From: SXIZ01 sp040079795
GTDB lineage: Bacteria > Pseudomonadota > Gammaproteobacteria > Methylococcales > Methylomonadaceae
Direction: 5' to 3'
DNA length: 64,000 bases
Assembly: GCA_040079795.1 (NCBI GenBank)
Contig: JBEBJQ010000010.1
Coordinates: forward strand, 1 to 64,000
The translations under genes were made by a program, and so were the position numbers. Below, in pieces: positions 41,011 through 49,438 of this stretch. The first letter of the stretch is position 1; every line of letters starts with the position of its first letter. Below the pieces are notes generated by a model, which worked only from the letters and a program-made list of their open reading frames with translations, ran no database searches and was not told the origin of the DNA.

Positions 41011-41170
41011 AAATACGCTCTTGTCAGATGTTGACGGTGAACTGATAAAGATGGCGCTTGCCACCTGTGAGTTGCTTGCTGCCAAAGCGGCGGGCAATAA
41101 AAAACCCGCCAGCGCCGGAAGCAACTGCGGGTTTTGGGGGGTCTTAAGCCGAAACCGGTTTAAGACGGAA
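41011..41170 (-). promoter_or_regulatory. Structured leader of the Lcl-type gene, possible attenuator
   Basis: On the minus strand the 5' leader has GTCTTAA...TTAAGAC (41143-41168), then an intrinsic-terminator shape: AAAACCCGC, loop, GCGGGTTTTTTATT (41098-41137). Inside that loop AGTTGCTT is complementary to AAGCAACT about 45 bases downstream, so the leader can form an alternative pairing that opens the terminator. This is the shape of an attenuator or riboswitch expression platform. No known aptamer recognised. The terminator might also end an unrelated upstream small RNA. Confidence 0.45.
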
Positions 41171-41230
41171 CGGCAATCCGTGCCGCAAAGTTGAAACTGT
41201 ATTTTTCGGGAATATCTGCTACGCTGTTTT

Positions 41231-41321
41231 TGACAACTGACAACTGACAACTGACAACTGACAACTGACAACTGACAACTGACAACTGACAACTGACAAC
41301 TGACAACTGACAACTGACAAC
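41231..41321. repeat. Heptanucleotide tandem repeat, 13 units of TGACAAC
   Basis: Thirteen exact copies of the 7-bp unit TGACAAC, 91 bases long. The number of bases per unit is not a multiple of three, so any read-through frame cycles through three registers. It lies about 220 bases upstream of the Lcl-type gene start, upstream of its leader. Short tandem repeats of seven bases in noncoding DNA are known in cyanobacteria and some proteobacteria; copy number usually varies by slippage. Confidence 0.95.
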
Positions 41322-41645
41322 AGTTCAGGTTGAAGGGTTCTGGATGATGGGATCATGTGTGCGTCCTTGCAGTTTATTTTGCCAAAGCGTAATTTAATTG
41401 CAGTAGCGCTGTCAATTACTTTCGTACAATACTTACGCTATTTCAAAACTATAGCTATGTTACACGGCTCTACGCTTAAGCTGTTAGGGGTGGATAAAAC
41501 GGAAGTGAGTGCCATTTTTTGTGTCCAAGCAAAGATCAGGAAAATGCAGAGTGAACATTCATCTTAAGGGAAGCTTGAATAACCCACTCACCCTCAGGGC
41601 GAAGGTGATTGTTAAGTTTTTAGGGACACCTGAGCGCCCTCAGTT
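41322..41645. other. Intergenic region
   Basis: No convincing gene. A 70-residue open frame at 41355-41567 lacks a ribosome-binding site and recognisable family. AGGGCG near 41597 and CGCCCT near 41634 can pair, giving a weak hairpin next to the converging small gene. Confidence 0.35.
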
Positions 41646-41873
41646 TTAGCCACCATCCCCAATATTTTCCCAGGCATTACTGTTGGACTTTTCTAATCCA
41701 TGCAGTTTTTCGGTAATTGCTTGTTGCCTTAATCTCAATGTTTGCAGCTCTTGATCATGGGGCTGGTTTGCGCCGACAGTTTGTTTGCTATCCAAAACTA
41801 ACCTATCAATTTGGGCGCTGTGTTCAATCAGTTCATCCAAAAGCTGTTGTCTGGTTTCGCCTGTTGTTTTCAT
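41646..41873 (-). CDS. Small coiled-coil protein of unknown function
   Basis: A 75-residue hydrophilic protein (GETRQQLLDELIEHSAQIDR, QELQTLRLRQQAITEKLHGL) with heptad-like Leu spacing. The ATG at 41873 is preceded by GAGGTTGTATTT. It lies 147 bases downstream of fdsD on the same strand. No family recognised; loss would not obviously affect the dehydrogenase. Confidence 0.6.
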   Translation of the reverse strand: MKTTGETRQQLLDELIEHSAQIDRLVLDSKQTVGANQPHDQELQTLRLRQQAITEKLHGLEKSNSNAWENIGDGG

Positions 41874-42020
41874 AAATACAACCTCAGTCCGTTAGTAATG
41901 CTTGTTCGCTTTATGCTGCTTATAGTCTTACTGAAATTGGGTTATAAAGAAAAGGGGGGTTCAATAAGTTGTTGCTACCATCAGTTTTTGTTTAGGCTTC
42001 CCACGAAATACCGCAGGATA

Positions 42021-42236
42021 TTACACTTGTTCAAGCCTTGATACTGCGGTTCTGGCTAGATCGCTTAGGGCTGTGCCATCTTGCTGGCAATACGCAATAA
42101 TCGCGCGGCGCATTCTGGGATCCCAAGACCTTAACAGGTGTTTTCTGACACCTTCAGCAGCAAGTTCTTTGTCTGTTTCCGCATTAAAAAAATTACCAAT
42201 GTCATTGGCCATTTTTATCAGTCGCTCTATGTGCAT
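42021..42236 (-). CDS. fdsD: Formate dehydrogenase delta subunit
   Basis: A 71-residue protein of the FdsD family: RLIKMANDIGNFFNAETDKE, GVRKHLLRSWDPRMRRAIIA, LARTAVSRLEQV. FdsD is the small subunit that stabilises and assists assembly of the NAD-dependent molybdenum formate dehydrogenase. It is the last gene of the fds operon, 10 bases after fdhD. Confidence 0.92.
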   Translation of the reverse strand: MHIERLIKMANDIGNFFNAETDKELAAEGVRKHLLRSWDPRMRRAIIAYCQQDGTALSDLARTAVSRLEQV

Positions 42237-42246
42237 GAGATCTCTA

Positions 42247-43113
42247 TTATTGGATTAAAGTAAACGGGTTTACATGGGTTAAGCGCTGGGGGTGGGCATA
42301 GACCACATAGTTATCGTCCCGTGCAAAACCAATTAAAGTAAGGCCTGATGCTTCAGCCAAGCGGATAGCCAAGCCGGTAGGGGCAGAAATAGCTGCTAAT
42401 AAGCTAATGCCTACCGTTGCGGCTTTTTGCACCATTTCATAGCTCGCCCGGCTGGTGACAACCACAAAACCAGCAGTTAAGTCATGTTTATTACGCAGTA
42501 AAAAACCGATTAACTTATCCAGCGCATTATGTCTGCCGACATCTTCGCGTAACCCAATAATGCCTTGCCCAGGAACAGCCCAAGCGGCGGCATGGACTGA
42601 GCCAGTTAATTGGTTAAGCTGTTGTCGCTGCTTAATTTCCGCCAAGGCACTTTGTAAGTCGGTAGCAGGCAATGCTAACGCGCCCACTACCGGTTTAGGC
42701 TCGCGAATGGCTTGTTTTAGGGTGCTCGCTCCGCAGAGTCCGCAACCGGTACGACCGGTTAAGTTACGCCCTTTATCCGCCATACACACAAAACGTTCTT
42801 CCGGGATTTTGCATTGCACTTCAATGCCGTCGGTATGATTATACAATTTTACCGAGAGTAATTCTTGCGGGTCTTTAATAATGCCTTCGGTAATACTAAA
42901 GCCCAAGGCAAATTCTTCAATATTGGTTGGTGATGCCAACATCACCACATGCGGTGTGCCGTTATAGATGAGTGAAACCGGCACTTCTTCTGCAATGTAA
43001 TCCTGCTGCTGGGAACGTTGTGAACCTTGCCAACGTTCCACAGTGCTTTGCTGATAACTGGGCCATCCCAAATCCAGCGCAAGCGACTCCAGGATAGCAT
43101 TACTGCTAGCCAT
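42247..43113 (-). CDS. fdhD: Formate dehydrogenase accessory sulfurtransferase
   Basis: A 288-residue protein (FdsC/FdhD). It passes sulfur from a cysteine desulfurase to the molybdenum cofactor before insertion into FdsA. The functional loop is GRTGCGLCGASTLKQA, with the Cys-x2-Cys pair needed for sulfur transfer. Other marks are HVVMLASPTNIEEFALGFS and REDVGRHNALDKLIGFLL. Its start overlaps the fdsA stop by 8 bases, so it is translated with the subunit it serves. Confidence 0.93.
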   Translation of the reverse strand: MASSNAILESLALDLGWPSYQQSTVERWQGSQRSQQQDYIAEEVPVSLIYNGTPHVVMLASPTNIEEFALGFSITEGIIKDPQELLSVKLYNHTDGIEVQCKIPEERFVCMADKGRNLTGRTGCGLCGASTLKQAIREPKPVVGALALPATDLQSALAEIKQRQQLNQLTGSVHAAAWAVPGQGIIGLREDVGRHNALDKLIGFLLRNKHDLTAGFVVVTSRASYEMVQKAATVGISLLAAISAPTGLAIRLAEASGLTLIGFARDDNYVVYAHPQRLTHVNPFTLIQ

Positions 43114-45958
43114 GCGTTGCGGCCTGTGCCAGTAAGTCTAACTGTGTATCTGAAAAAGCCTGGTATTCATGTTGCCATTCAGATTGTTGGCTCACTTTGG
43201 TTACTTGCACCGCAGTTACTTTGTATTCAGGGCAATTGGTTGCCCAATCGGAATTGTCGGTGGTAATGACATTGGCACCGGATTCAGGGAAATGAAAGGT
43301 GGTATAAACCACACCCGGCTGCACCCGTTCACTAACCAAAGCACGCAATACCGTTTCACCGGCACGGCTTCTTATGCCAACCCAATCGTCATTTTTCACG
43401 CCGCGGTCTTCAGCATCATGCGGGTGAATTTCCAGGCGGTCTTCAGCATGCCAAGCATTATTTTCCGTACGGCGGGTTTGTGCACCGACATTATATTGCG
43501 ACAAAATCCGCCCTGTTGTTAAGATTAGCGGAAACTTAGCATTGACTTTCTCGGTGGTCGCGACAAATTCAGTCAGCATAAACAAGCCTTTACCGTTATC
43601 ACGCATAAAGGTTTGTTCGTGCATGATTGGCGTACCTGTTGATTCGGCATCATAGCAAGGCCATTGGATACTGCCCAGCTGGTCAATTTTTTCATAACTG
43701 ACCCCCGCAAAGGTGGGCGTAAGGCTAGCAATTTCCGCCATAATTTCACCAGGATCAGCATAACTCATTGGGTAACCCATCGCATTTGAAAGCATTTGGG
43801 TGATTTCCCAGTCCTGATAGCCTGCCAATGGCGTCATGACTTTCCGTACCGGTGAAATACGCCGTTCGGCATTGGTGAATGTACCACTTTTTTCTAAAAA
43901 GGATGCCCCGGGTAAAAACACATGCGCAAATTTAGCGGTTTCATTGAGGAAGATGTCTTGGACAATGACGCATTCCATCGCACGTAACGCTGCGTGGACA
44001 TGATGAATATCCGGGTCGGATTGGGCAATATCTTCCCCTTCACAGTAGATACCCATAAAGCTGCTATCGAGTGCAGCTTCAAACATATTCGGAATGCGCA
44101 AGCCAGGTTCCGCACTTAACTCTGCTTTCCAGGCGTTTTCAAATAATAAATGCGTTGTACTATCGGATACATGCCGATAGCCTGGAAATTCATGCGGGAA
44201 TGAACCCATATCACATGAGCCTTGGACATTGTTTTGACCGCGCAAGGGGTTTACACCCACGCCATCCCGACCTAAATTGCCGGTTGCCATTGCTAAGTTG
44301 GCTATACCGATTACCGTGGTTGAACCTTGGCTGTGTTCAGTCACACCTAAACCATAATAAATAGCGCCATTTTTCGCTGTCGCATAGAGCCTTGCAGCAG
44401 CCCTGACTTCAGCGGCAGGCACGCCAGTGACATACTCACTGGCTTCTGGTGAGTGATATTCTTGGGCGATAAAAGTTTTCCATTTAGTAAATGATTCTGT
44501 ATCGCAACGGCTATTAACAAAGGCTTCATCACCCAGATTTTCAGTAATTACCACATGTGCTAAAGCATTAATCAACGCGACATTGGTGCTTGGGCGCAAT
44601 TTCAAATGATAATCCGCTTTGATATGTGGGCTTTTTTTAACCAAGTCGATTTCACGTGGATCAATAACAATCAATTTAGCGCCTTGGCGTAAACGTTTTT
44701 TCATTTGCGAGGCAAATACGGGATGCCCGTCAGTAGGATTGGCACCGATAACCAAAATGACATCTGCTTGCATCACTGAGTCAAAATCCTGGGTTCCAGA
44801 AGATTCACCAAAGGTTTGTTTAAGTCCGTAACCCGTTGGCGAATGACAAACCCGCGCACAGGTATCAACGTTATTGTTGCCAAAACCTGCGCGAATCAGT
44901 TTTTGCATGATGTAAACTTCTTCGTTGGTGCAACGCGAGGAGGTGATACCTCCGATAGAATCTCTACCGTACTTAGCTTGAATACGTTTTAATTCAGATG
45001 CTGCATGATTAATAGCGGTTTCCCAGCTAACTTCTTGCCAAGCATCTTTAATGCTGGCACGAATCATTGGCTTTGTGATGCGATCTTTATGTGTTGCATA
45101 ACCAAAAGCAAAACGGCCTTTTACGCACGAGTGACCATGATTAGCATGACCATCTTTATTAGGTACCATGCGAATGACTTGTTCACCTTTCATTTCGGCG
45201 CGGAATGAGCAACCCACACCGCAGTATGCGCAGGTGGTTACAATCGCGTGCTCAGGTTGCCCATGATCAATAACCGATTTTTCCATTAAAGTTGCGGTCG
45301 GGCAGGCTTGTACACAAGCTCCGCAGGAAACACATTCAGAATCCATGAATGGCTGATTTTGACTGGGCGAAACTTTAGAATCGAAGCCACGACCATCTAT
45401 GGTTAAAGCAAAAGTGCCTTGGGTTTCTTCACAGGCCCTAACGCAGCGCGAACACACAATACATTTACTGGGGTCAAAGCTGAAGTAGGGATTACTTTCA
45501 TCTTTAACGGCATGTAAGTGGGTTTCGACGGGGTTATAACGCACTTCGCGTAAGCCAACCGCACCGGCCATGTCTTGTAATTCACAATCGCCATTAGCAG
45601 AGCAGGTTAAACAATCCAAAGGATGATCAGAGATGTACAACTCCATTACACCTCGGCGTACCTCGGCTAACTTTTGATTTTGGGTGATGATTTTTAAGCC
45701 TTCCGCCACCGGTGTTGTGCAGGAGGCAGGCATACCGTTTCTGCCTTCAATCTGGATGACACACAAGCGGCACGAACCGAACGGTTCAATGCTATCGGTT
45801 GCACATAGCTTAGGAATGTCAATACCGATACTGGCAGCTGCGCGCATGATGGAGGTTCCAGCAGGAACGGTGACTTTAAAACCATCAATTTCCAGGTTAA
45901 CAGCTTGACTGGAGGTGCTGGCGGGTGTGCCAAAATCTTGTTGTTTATTGATGCTCAT
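43106..45958 (-). CDS. fdsA: NAD-dependent formate dehydrogenase alpha subunit
   Basis: A 950-residue molybdopterin subunit that oxidises formate to CO2. Order of domains: [2Fe-2S] ferredoxin (CATDSIEPFGSCRLCVIQIE), NADH-Q-type His-Cys cluster region (CLTCSANGDCELQDMAGAV), two 4Fe-4S motifs (CIVCSRCVRACEE, CVSCGACVQACPT), then the molybdopterin domain with CAYCGVGCSF. The Mo ligand Cys is in ARVCHSPTGYG; other marks are VIGANPTDGHPVF and the C-terminal TGRILSQYNVGAQTRRTE. Full length. Cytoplasmic, in complex with FdsB and FdsG. In a methanotroph it completes oxidation of methane carbon and makes NADH. Confidence 0.96.
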   Translation of the reverse strand: MSINKQQDFGTPASTSSQAVNLEIDGFKVTVPAGTSIMRAAASIGIDIPKLCATDSIEPFGSCRLCVIQIEGRNGMPASCTTPVAEGLKIITQNQKLAEVRRGVMELYISDHPLDCLTCSANGDCELQDMAGAVGLREVRYNPVETHLHAVKDESNPYFSFDPSKCIVCSRCVRACEETQGTFALTIDGRGFDSKVSPSQNQPFMDSECVSCGACVQACPTATLMEKSVIDHGQPEHAIVTTCAYCGVGCSFRAEMKGEQVIRMVPNKDGHANHGHSCVKGRFAFGYATHKDRITKPMIRASIKDAWQEVSWETAINHAASELKRIQAKYGRDSIGGITSSRCTNEEVYIMQKLIRAGFGNNNVDTCARVCHSPTGYGLKQTFGESSGTQDFDSVMQADVILVIGANPTDGHPVFASQMKKRLRQGAKLIVIDPREIDLVKKSPHIKADYHLKLRPSTNVALINALAHVVITENLGDEAFVNSRCDTESFTKWKTFIAQEYHSPEASEYVTGVPAAEVRAAARLYATAKNGAIYYGLGVTEHSQGSTTVIGIANLAMATGNLGRDGVGVNPLRGQNNVQGSCDMGSFPHEFPGYRHVSDSTTHLLFENAWKAELSAEPGLRIPNMFEAALDSSFMGIYCEGEDIAQSDPDIHHVHAALRAMECVIVQDIFLNETAKFAHVFLPGASFLEKSGTFTNAERRISPVRKVMTPLAGYQDWEITQMLSNAMGYPMSYADPGEIMAEIASLTPTFAGVSYEKIDQLGSIQWPCYDAESTGTPIMHEQTFMRDNGKGLFMLTEFVATTEKVNAKFPLILTTGRILSQYNVGAQTRRTENNAWHAEDRLEIHPHDAEDRGVKNDDWVGIRSRAGETVLRALVSERVQPGVVYTTFHFPESGANVITTDNSDWATNCPEYKVTAVQVTKVSQQSEWQHEYQAFSDTQLDLLAQAATHG

Positions 45959-45979
45959 AATTAGTTCCTCGTGTCTTGG

Positions 45980-47533
45980 TCAGGCTGCGTTAGCGGTATC
46001 CTGAATCCCGAAATCTTCGGGGAAATGGTTTAATGCACTCAACACCGGATACGGCGTCATGCCGCCCAATGCGCACAGCGAACCATTCAGCAAGGTATTG
46101 CAAAGATCGCGCAGTAAAGGGATATTTTTAGCCAGATCGTGTCCTTTGATAATCTCGTCCATTACTTCCATGCCACGTGTCGAGCCGATGCGGCATGGGG
46201 TACATTTGCCACAGGATTCTATGGCACAAAACTCCATGTTATAACGCGCCATTGCCGCCATATTAGCGGTATCATCAAATGCAACGACACCGCCATGGCC
46301 TAATACCGTCCAGTTAGCCGCAAATGCTTCATAATCCAAAGCAGTATCAAACTGCGATTCTGGCAAATAAGCCCCTAAAGGCCCACCCACTTGCACGGCC
46401 CGAATCGGTCTACCGGAGGCCGAACCACCGCCAAAGTCATACAGTAATTCCCGCAAAGTCATCCCGAACGCAACCTCAACTAAACCGGGATGCTTAATAT
46501 TACCCGCCAATTGCATGGGTAAGGTACCGCGCGAACGACCCAAACCGAAATCACGATAATACTCGCCACCTTTATCCAGAATAATAGGCACAGAAGCTAA
46601 AGAAATCACGTTATTGACTACAGTAGGTTTACCGAACAAACCGCTGATAGCGGGCAAAGGCGGCTTAAAGCGCACCAAACCGCGTTTGCCCTCCAGACTT
46701 TCCATTAACGAAGTTTCTTCACCGCATACATAAGCACCTGCACCCAAACGCACTTCCAAATCGAATTTTTTACCACTGCCTTGAAGATTGTCGCCCAGAT
46801 AACCTGCCTGATAGGCAGTCGCGATGGCCCTATTCAGGGCACTATGGGCATGGGGATATTCAACCCGCAGATAAATATAACCTTGGGTTGCACCAACCGC
46901 TAAACCGGCGATGGTCATGCCTTCAATTAAAACGAACGGATCGCCTTCCATTACCATACGATCAGAAAATGTGCCGGAATCACCTTCATCAGCATTACAG
47001 ATAATATATTTTTGATCAGACGACGTATTCAGTACCGTATTCCACTTAATACCGGTCGGAAAGGCTGCGCCGCCGCGACCGCGTAAACCAGAATCTGTCA
47101 CCGCTTTGACAATATCTGCCTGCGCTATTTTAAGGGCATTGCTTAATCCACGATAGCCGCCATGTTGACGATAATCATCCAAACTCAAGGGATCGGTTAG
47201 GCCGACCCGTGCAAAAGTGAGTCGTTGTTGGCGTTTAAAATAAGGAAGTTCTTCAGTCAAGCCTAAAGCTAAAGCATGATTGCCGCCCGTTTCAAAATGA
47301 GCATGAAACAAACCTGCCACATCAGCCACTTGCACGGGTCCATAAGCAATACGTCCTTTTGCTGTCACCACTTCCACTAAAGGCTCAAGCGCATACATAC
47401 CACGGCTGCCGTTACGGATTAAATTAAGGCTTACACCCCGCTGAGCAGCTTCTTTCATAATCGCTTTAGCAACACGATCCGCACCTAATGACACGGCACT
47501 GGAGTCCTTGGAGACATAAATAGTCACGCTCAT
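45980..47533 (-). CDS. fdsB: NAD-dependent formate dehydrogenase beta subunit
   Basis: A 517-residue NuoF-like subunit carrying FMN and the NAD site. The N-terminal ~120 residues are a thioredoxin-like domain without the CxxC cluster. FMN/NAD blocks follow: GRGGAAFPTGIKWNTVL, YIICNADEGDSGTFSDRMVM and GAGAYVCGEETSLMESLEGK. The 4Fe-4S site is ESCGKCTPCRIGSTRGMEVM. It passes electrons from FdsA to NAD+. Its start overlaps the fdsG stop (ATGA). Confidence 0.96.
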   Translation of the reverse strand: MSVTIYVSKDSSAVSLGADRVAKAIMKEAAQRGVSLNLIRNGSRGMYALEPLVEVVTAKGRIAYGPVQVADVAGLFHAHFETGGNHALALGLTEELPYFKRQQRLTFARVGLTDPLSLDDYRQHGGYRGLSNALKIAQADIVKAVTDSGLRGRGGAAFPTGIKWNTVLNTSSDQKYIICNADEGDSGTFSDRMVMEGDPFVLIEGMTIAGLAVGATQGYIYLRVEYPHAHSALNRAIATAYQAGYLGDNLQGSGKKFDLEVRLGAGAYVCGEETSLMESLEGKRGLVRFKPPLPAISGLFGKPTVVNNVISLASVPIILDKGGEYYRDFGLGRSRGTLPMQLAGNIKHPGLVEVAFGMTLRELLYDFGGGSASGRPIRAVQVGGPLGAYLPESQFDTALDYEAFAANWTVLGHGGVVAFDDTANMAAMARYNMEFCAIESCGKCTPCRIGSTRGMEVMDEIIKGHDLAKNIPLLRDLCNTLLNGSLCALGGMTPYPVLSALNHFPEDFGIQDTANAA

Positions 47534-48006
47534 GCGGATTCCCCTATAGCGCTTACGGCAGCATCAAATGTCGCTGCCGAAACGCGACCATAGATTTCAT
47601 CACCGATTTGCATGGCAGGCGAACAGGCACAGTTCCCTAAACAATACACGGGTTCCAGCGAAAACTGCCCATCCGCAGTTGTTTCATGATAATCAATGCC
47701 TAAACGGTTTTTAACGTGTGCCTCCAGTTGTTTACCCCCCATTGCTTGGCAGGATTCAGCCCGACATAATTGAACGGTTTTTTTTCCGGGTGGGGTGTCT
47801 CGAAAGTAATGATAAAAACTGATCACGCCATGAACTTCAGCACGGGAAAGATTAAGGGCGTCGGCAATATCAGGTACCGAGTCGGGGGGGATATAACCTA
47901 ATTCATTTTGTATCGCATGCAAAATAGGTAACAGCGCACCCGGTTTATCTTTTAAGCCAGCAGCAATATTTTGTATGGTTAATTGTGTAGCGCCCGAATA
48001 ACTCAT
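47530..48006 (-). CDS. fdsG: NAD-dependent formate dehydrogenase gamma subunit
   Basis: A 158-residue NuoE-like subunit with a thioredoxin fold and one [2Fe-2S] cluster: CRAESCQAMGG and CLGNCACSPAMQIG hold the four Cys. N-terminal helices read LPILHAIQNELGYIPPDSVP. First gene of the fdsGBACD order on the minus strand. Promoter presumably in 48007-48247, where TATGCTATGCTAT-like sequence gives a possible -10. Confidence 0.95.
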   Translation of the reverse strand: MSYSGATQLTIQNIAAGLKDKPGALLPILHAIQNELGYIPPDSVPDIADALNLSRAEVHGVISFYHYFRDTPPGKKTVQLCRAESCQAMGGKQLEAHVKNRLGIDYHETTADGQFSLEPVYCLGNCACSPAMQIGDEIYGRVSAATFDAAVSAIGESA

Positions 48007-48247
48007 TGTAATTTCACCCTGATAATCCCCTGCTGATAAACAACGGCAAACCCTTAACCGTTATGCCACTTATGGTTGCGCGATAGCATAGCATAAGCAT
48101 AAATAAGTAAAAAGCACATAATTAGTGGCGTTAAATTATGATTTTTATTTCAATTTCAGTTAGAGCTATTCGCGGCAAAATAGTTCGACCAACGTTAACT
48201 AATTAAGCTTAAATAACATCAATACCCAAGTTAACGCTTATTTTTGC

Positions 48248-49036
48248 TTAACTCAATACAAACTTAAAACCAATAAGCAGTAAAACCGACGCAAGCACCG
48301 GACGAAGAATTTTTTCGGGTATGTAAGCACTAAAATGGCTACCTAACCAAATTCCAGGAACTGATCCCAGCAACAAGCTACCCAGTAATACAAAATTGAC
48401 ATTGCCTAAACTCAAGTGCCCCAAACCGGCAATGGCTGTAAGAGGAATGGCGTGCGCCAAATCTGTACCCACTATTTTGAGCGTGGGTATGCGTGGATAT
48501 AGATAAAATAACGCTACCGTGCCAAGCGCCCCGGCACCAACCGAGGACAGGGTGACCAATACGCCCAGGACAAAACCGGTAAAAACCGTGACCGGTATTT
48601 GTTTGCTGCCAAAGCGTCCGATCGTGCATTCTTTTTCCAAAGGCGGTGCGTGCCGTTGTAAATAAGAACGCACCAATACGGCAATAGACGTTAAAATTAA
48701 AGCGATACCTAAACTGTAGGAAATCATCCCGGAGATATCTTTGCTGTTTTGGTTTAAATAGCGCAATAGCAAAATAGTGGACAAAGCGGCTGGTAAGCTG
48801 CCGTAGGCAAGGTGTCGGACAATCCGCCAGTCTACGGACTTATGTTTGCCGTGATGCACAAAAACCCCTGTGGTTTTAGTGATGGACGCAAATAATAAAT
48901 CGGTACCGACCGCCACTGCTGGGTTAAAGTGAAACAGGAAGACTAATAAGGGGGTCATTAAGGAACCTCCTCCTACGCCAGTAAGGCCAACTAAAACCCC
49001 TACTAAAAAACCCGAAAGTGTATATCCATAATCCAT
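48248..49036 (-). CDS. Sulfite exporter TauE/SafE family protein
   Basis: A 262-residue polytopic inner-membrane protein, about eight helices. Family marks: SGFLVGVLVGLTGVGGGSLM at the N-terminus and FVLGVLVTLSSVGAGALGTV halfway, the two internal repeats, plus VGTDLLFASITKTTGV. The family exports sulfite, sulfoacetate or related anions; the substrate here is unknown. It lies 241 bases upstream of fdsG on the same strand and shows no coupling with it. Confidence 0.9.
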   Translation of the reverse strand: MDYGYTLSGFLVGVLVGLTGVGGGSLMTPLLVFLFHFNPAVAVGTDLLFASITKTTGVFVHHGKHKSVDWRIVRHLAYGSLPAALSTILLLRYLNQNSKDISGMISYSLGIALILTSIAVLVRSYLQRHAPPLEKECTIGRFGSKQIPVTVFTGFVLGVLVTLSSVGAGALGTVALFYLYPRIPTLKIVGTDLAHAIPLTAIAGLGHLSLGNVNFVLLGSLLLGSVPGIWLGSHFSAYIPEKILRPVLASVLLLIGFKFVLS

Positions 49037-49438
49037 AAAATAAGCTGCCTATGCCTTTTAAGTTAAAGCTACCCAACAAGAGTATCGTCGGGATTTAAAA
49101 GTAAAAGCATACTATACCAGCATAGCTAAAGCTGTCTAAACAATATGCTTAGCTTTTTTCTTGGGGGCTTTTATAACAAATTGAATAGCTACCATCGCTT
49201 AAATAACAGCAGTCACACATATTGCGATAATCAAAATCTATCGTGCTAAACCATAATCAGGGTTACAGATCAGATCATACATTTAACTTAATTTGTTGGG
49301 TTTAAATAGCTTTTATAATTAAGCGTAATATCTTCATTTCAAGCATTAAGGATGATAATCCTGTGCATCCATGTAAAATACCCACAAAACCCATCCGTGT
49401 AATTTAAAACACACAACCCATTTTATAGAGCGATTAAA
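49037..49438. other. Divergent intergenic region
   Basis: AT-rich stretch of 402 bases between the TauE/SafE gene and the nSTAND gene, so promoters for both should be here. No operator, repeat or RNA element that I can support. Confidence 0.4.

Noticed and set aside
41011..41313. A long N-terminal extension of the Lcl-type protein made of repeated SVVSCQL residues
   Set aside because: It is a translation of the 7-bp tandem repeat and a structured leader. The start at 41010 gives a proper signal peptide.
41231..41321. CRISPR array
   Set aside because: Units are seven bases with no spacers; it is a plain tandem repeat. No cas genes nearby.
41355..41567. 70-residue open frame as a gene
   Set aside because: No ribosome-binding site, no recognised family, and it lies in a region of intergenic repeats.
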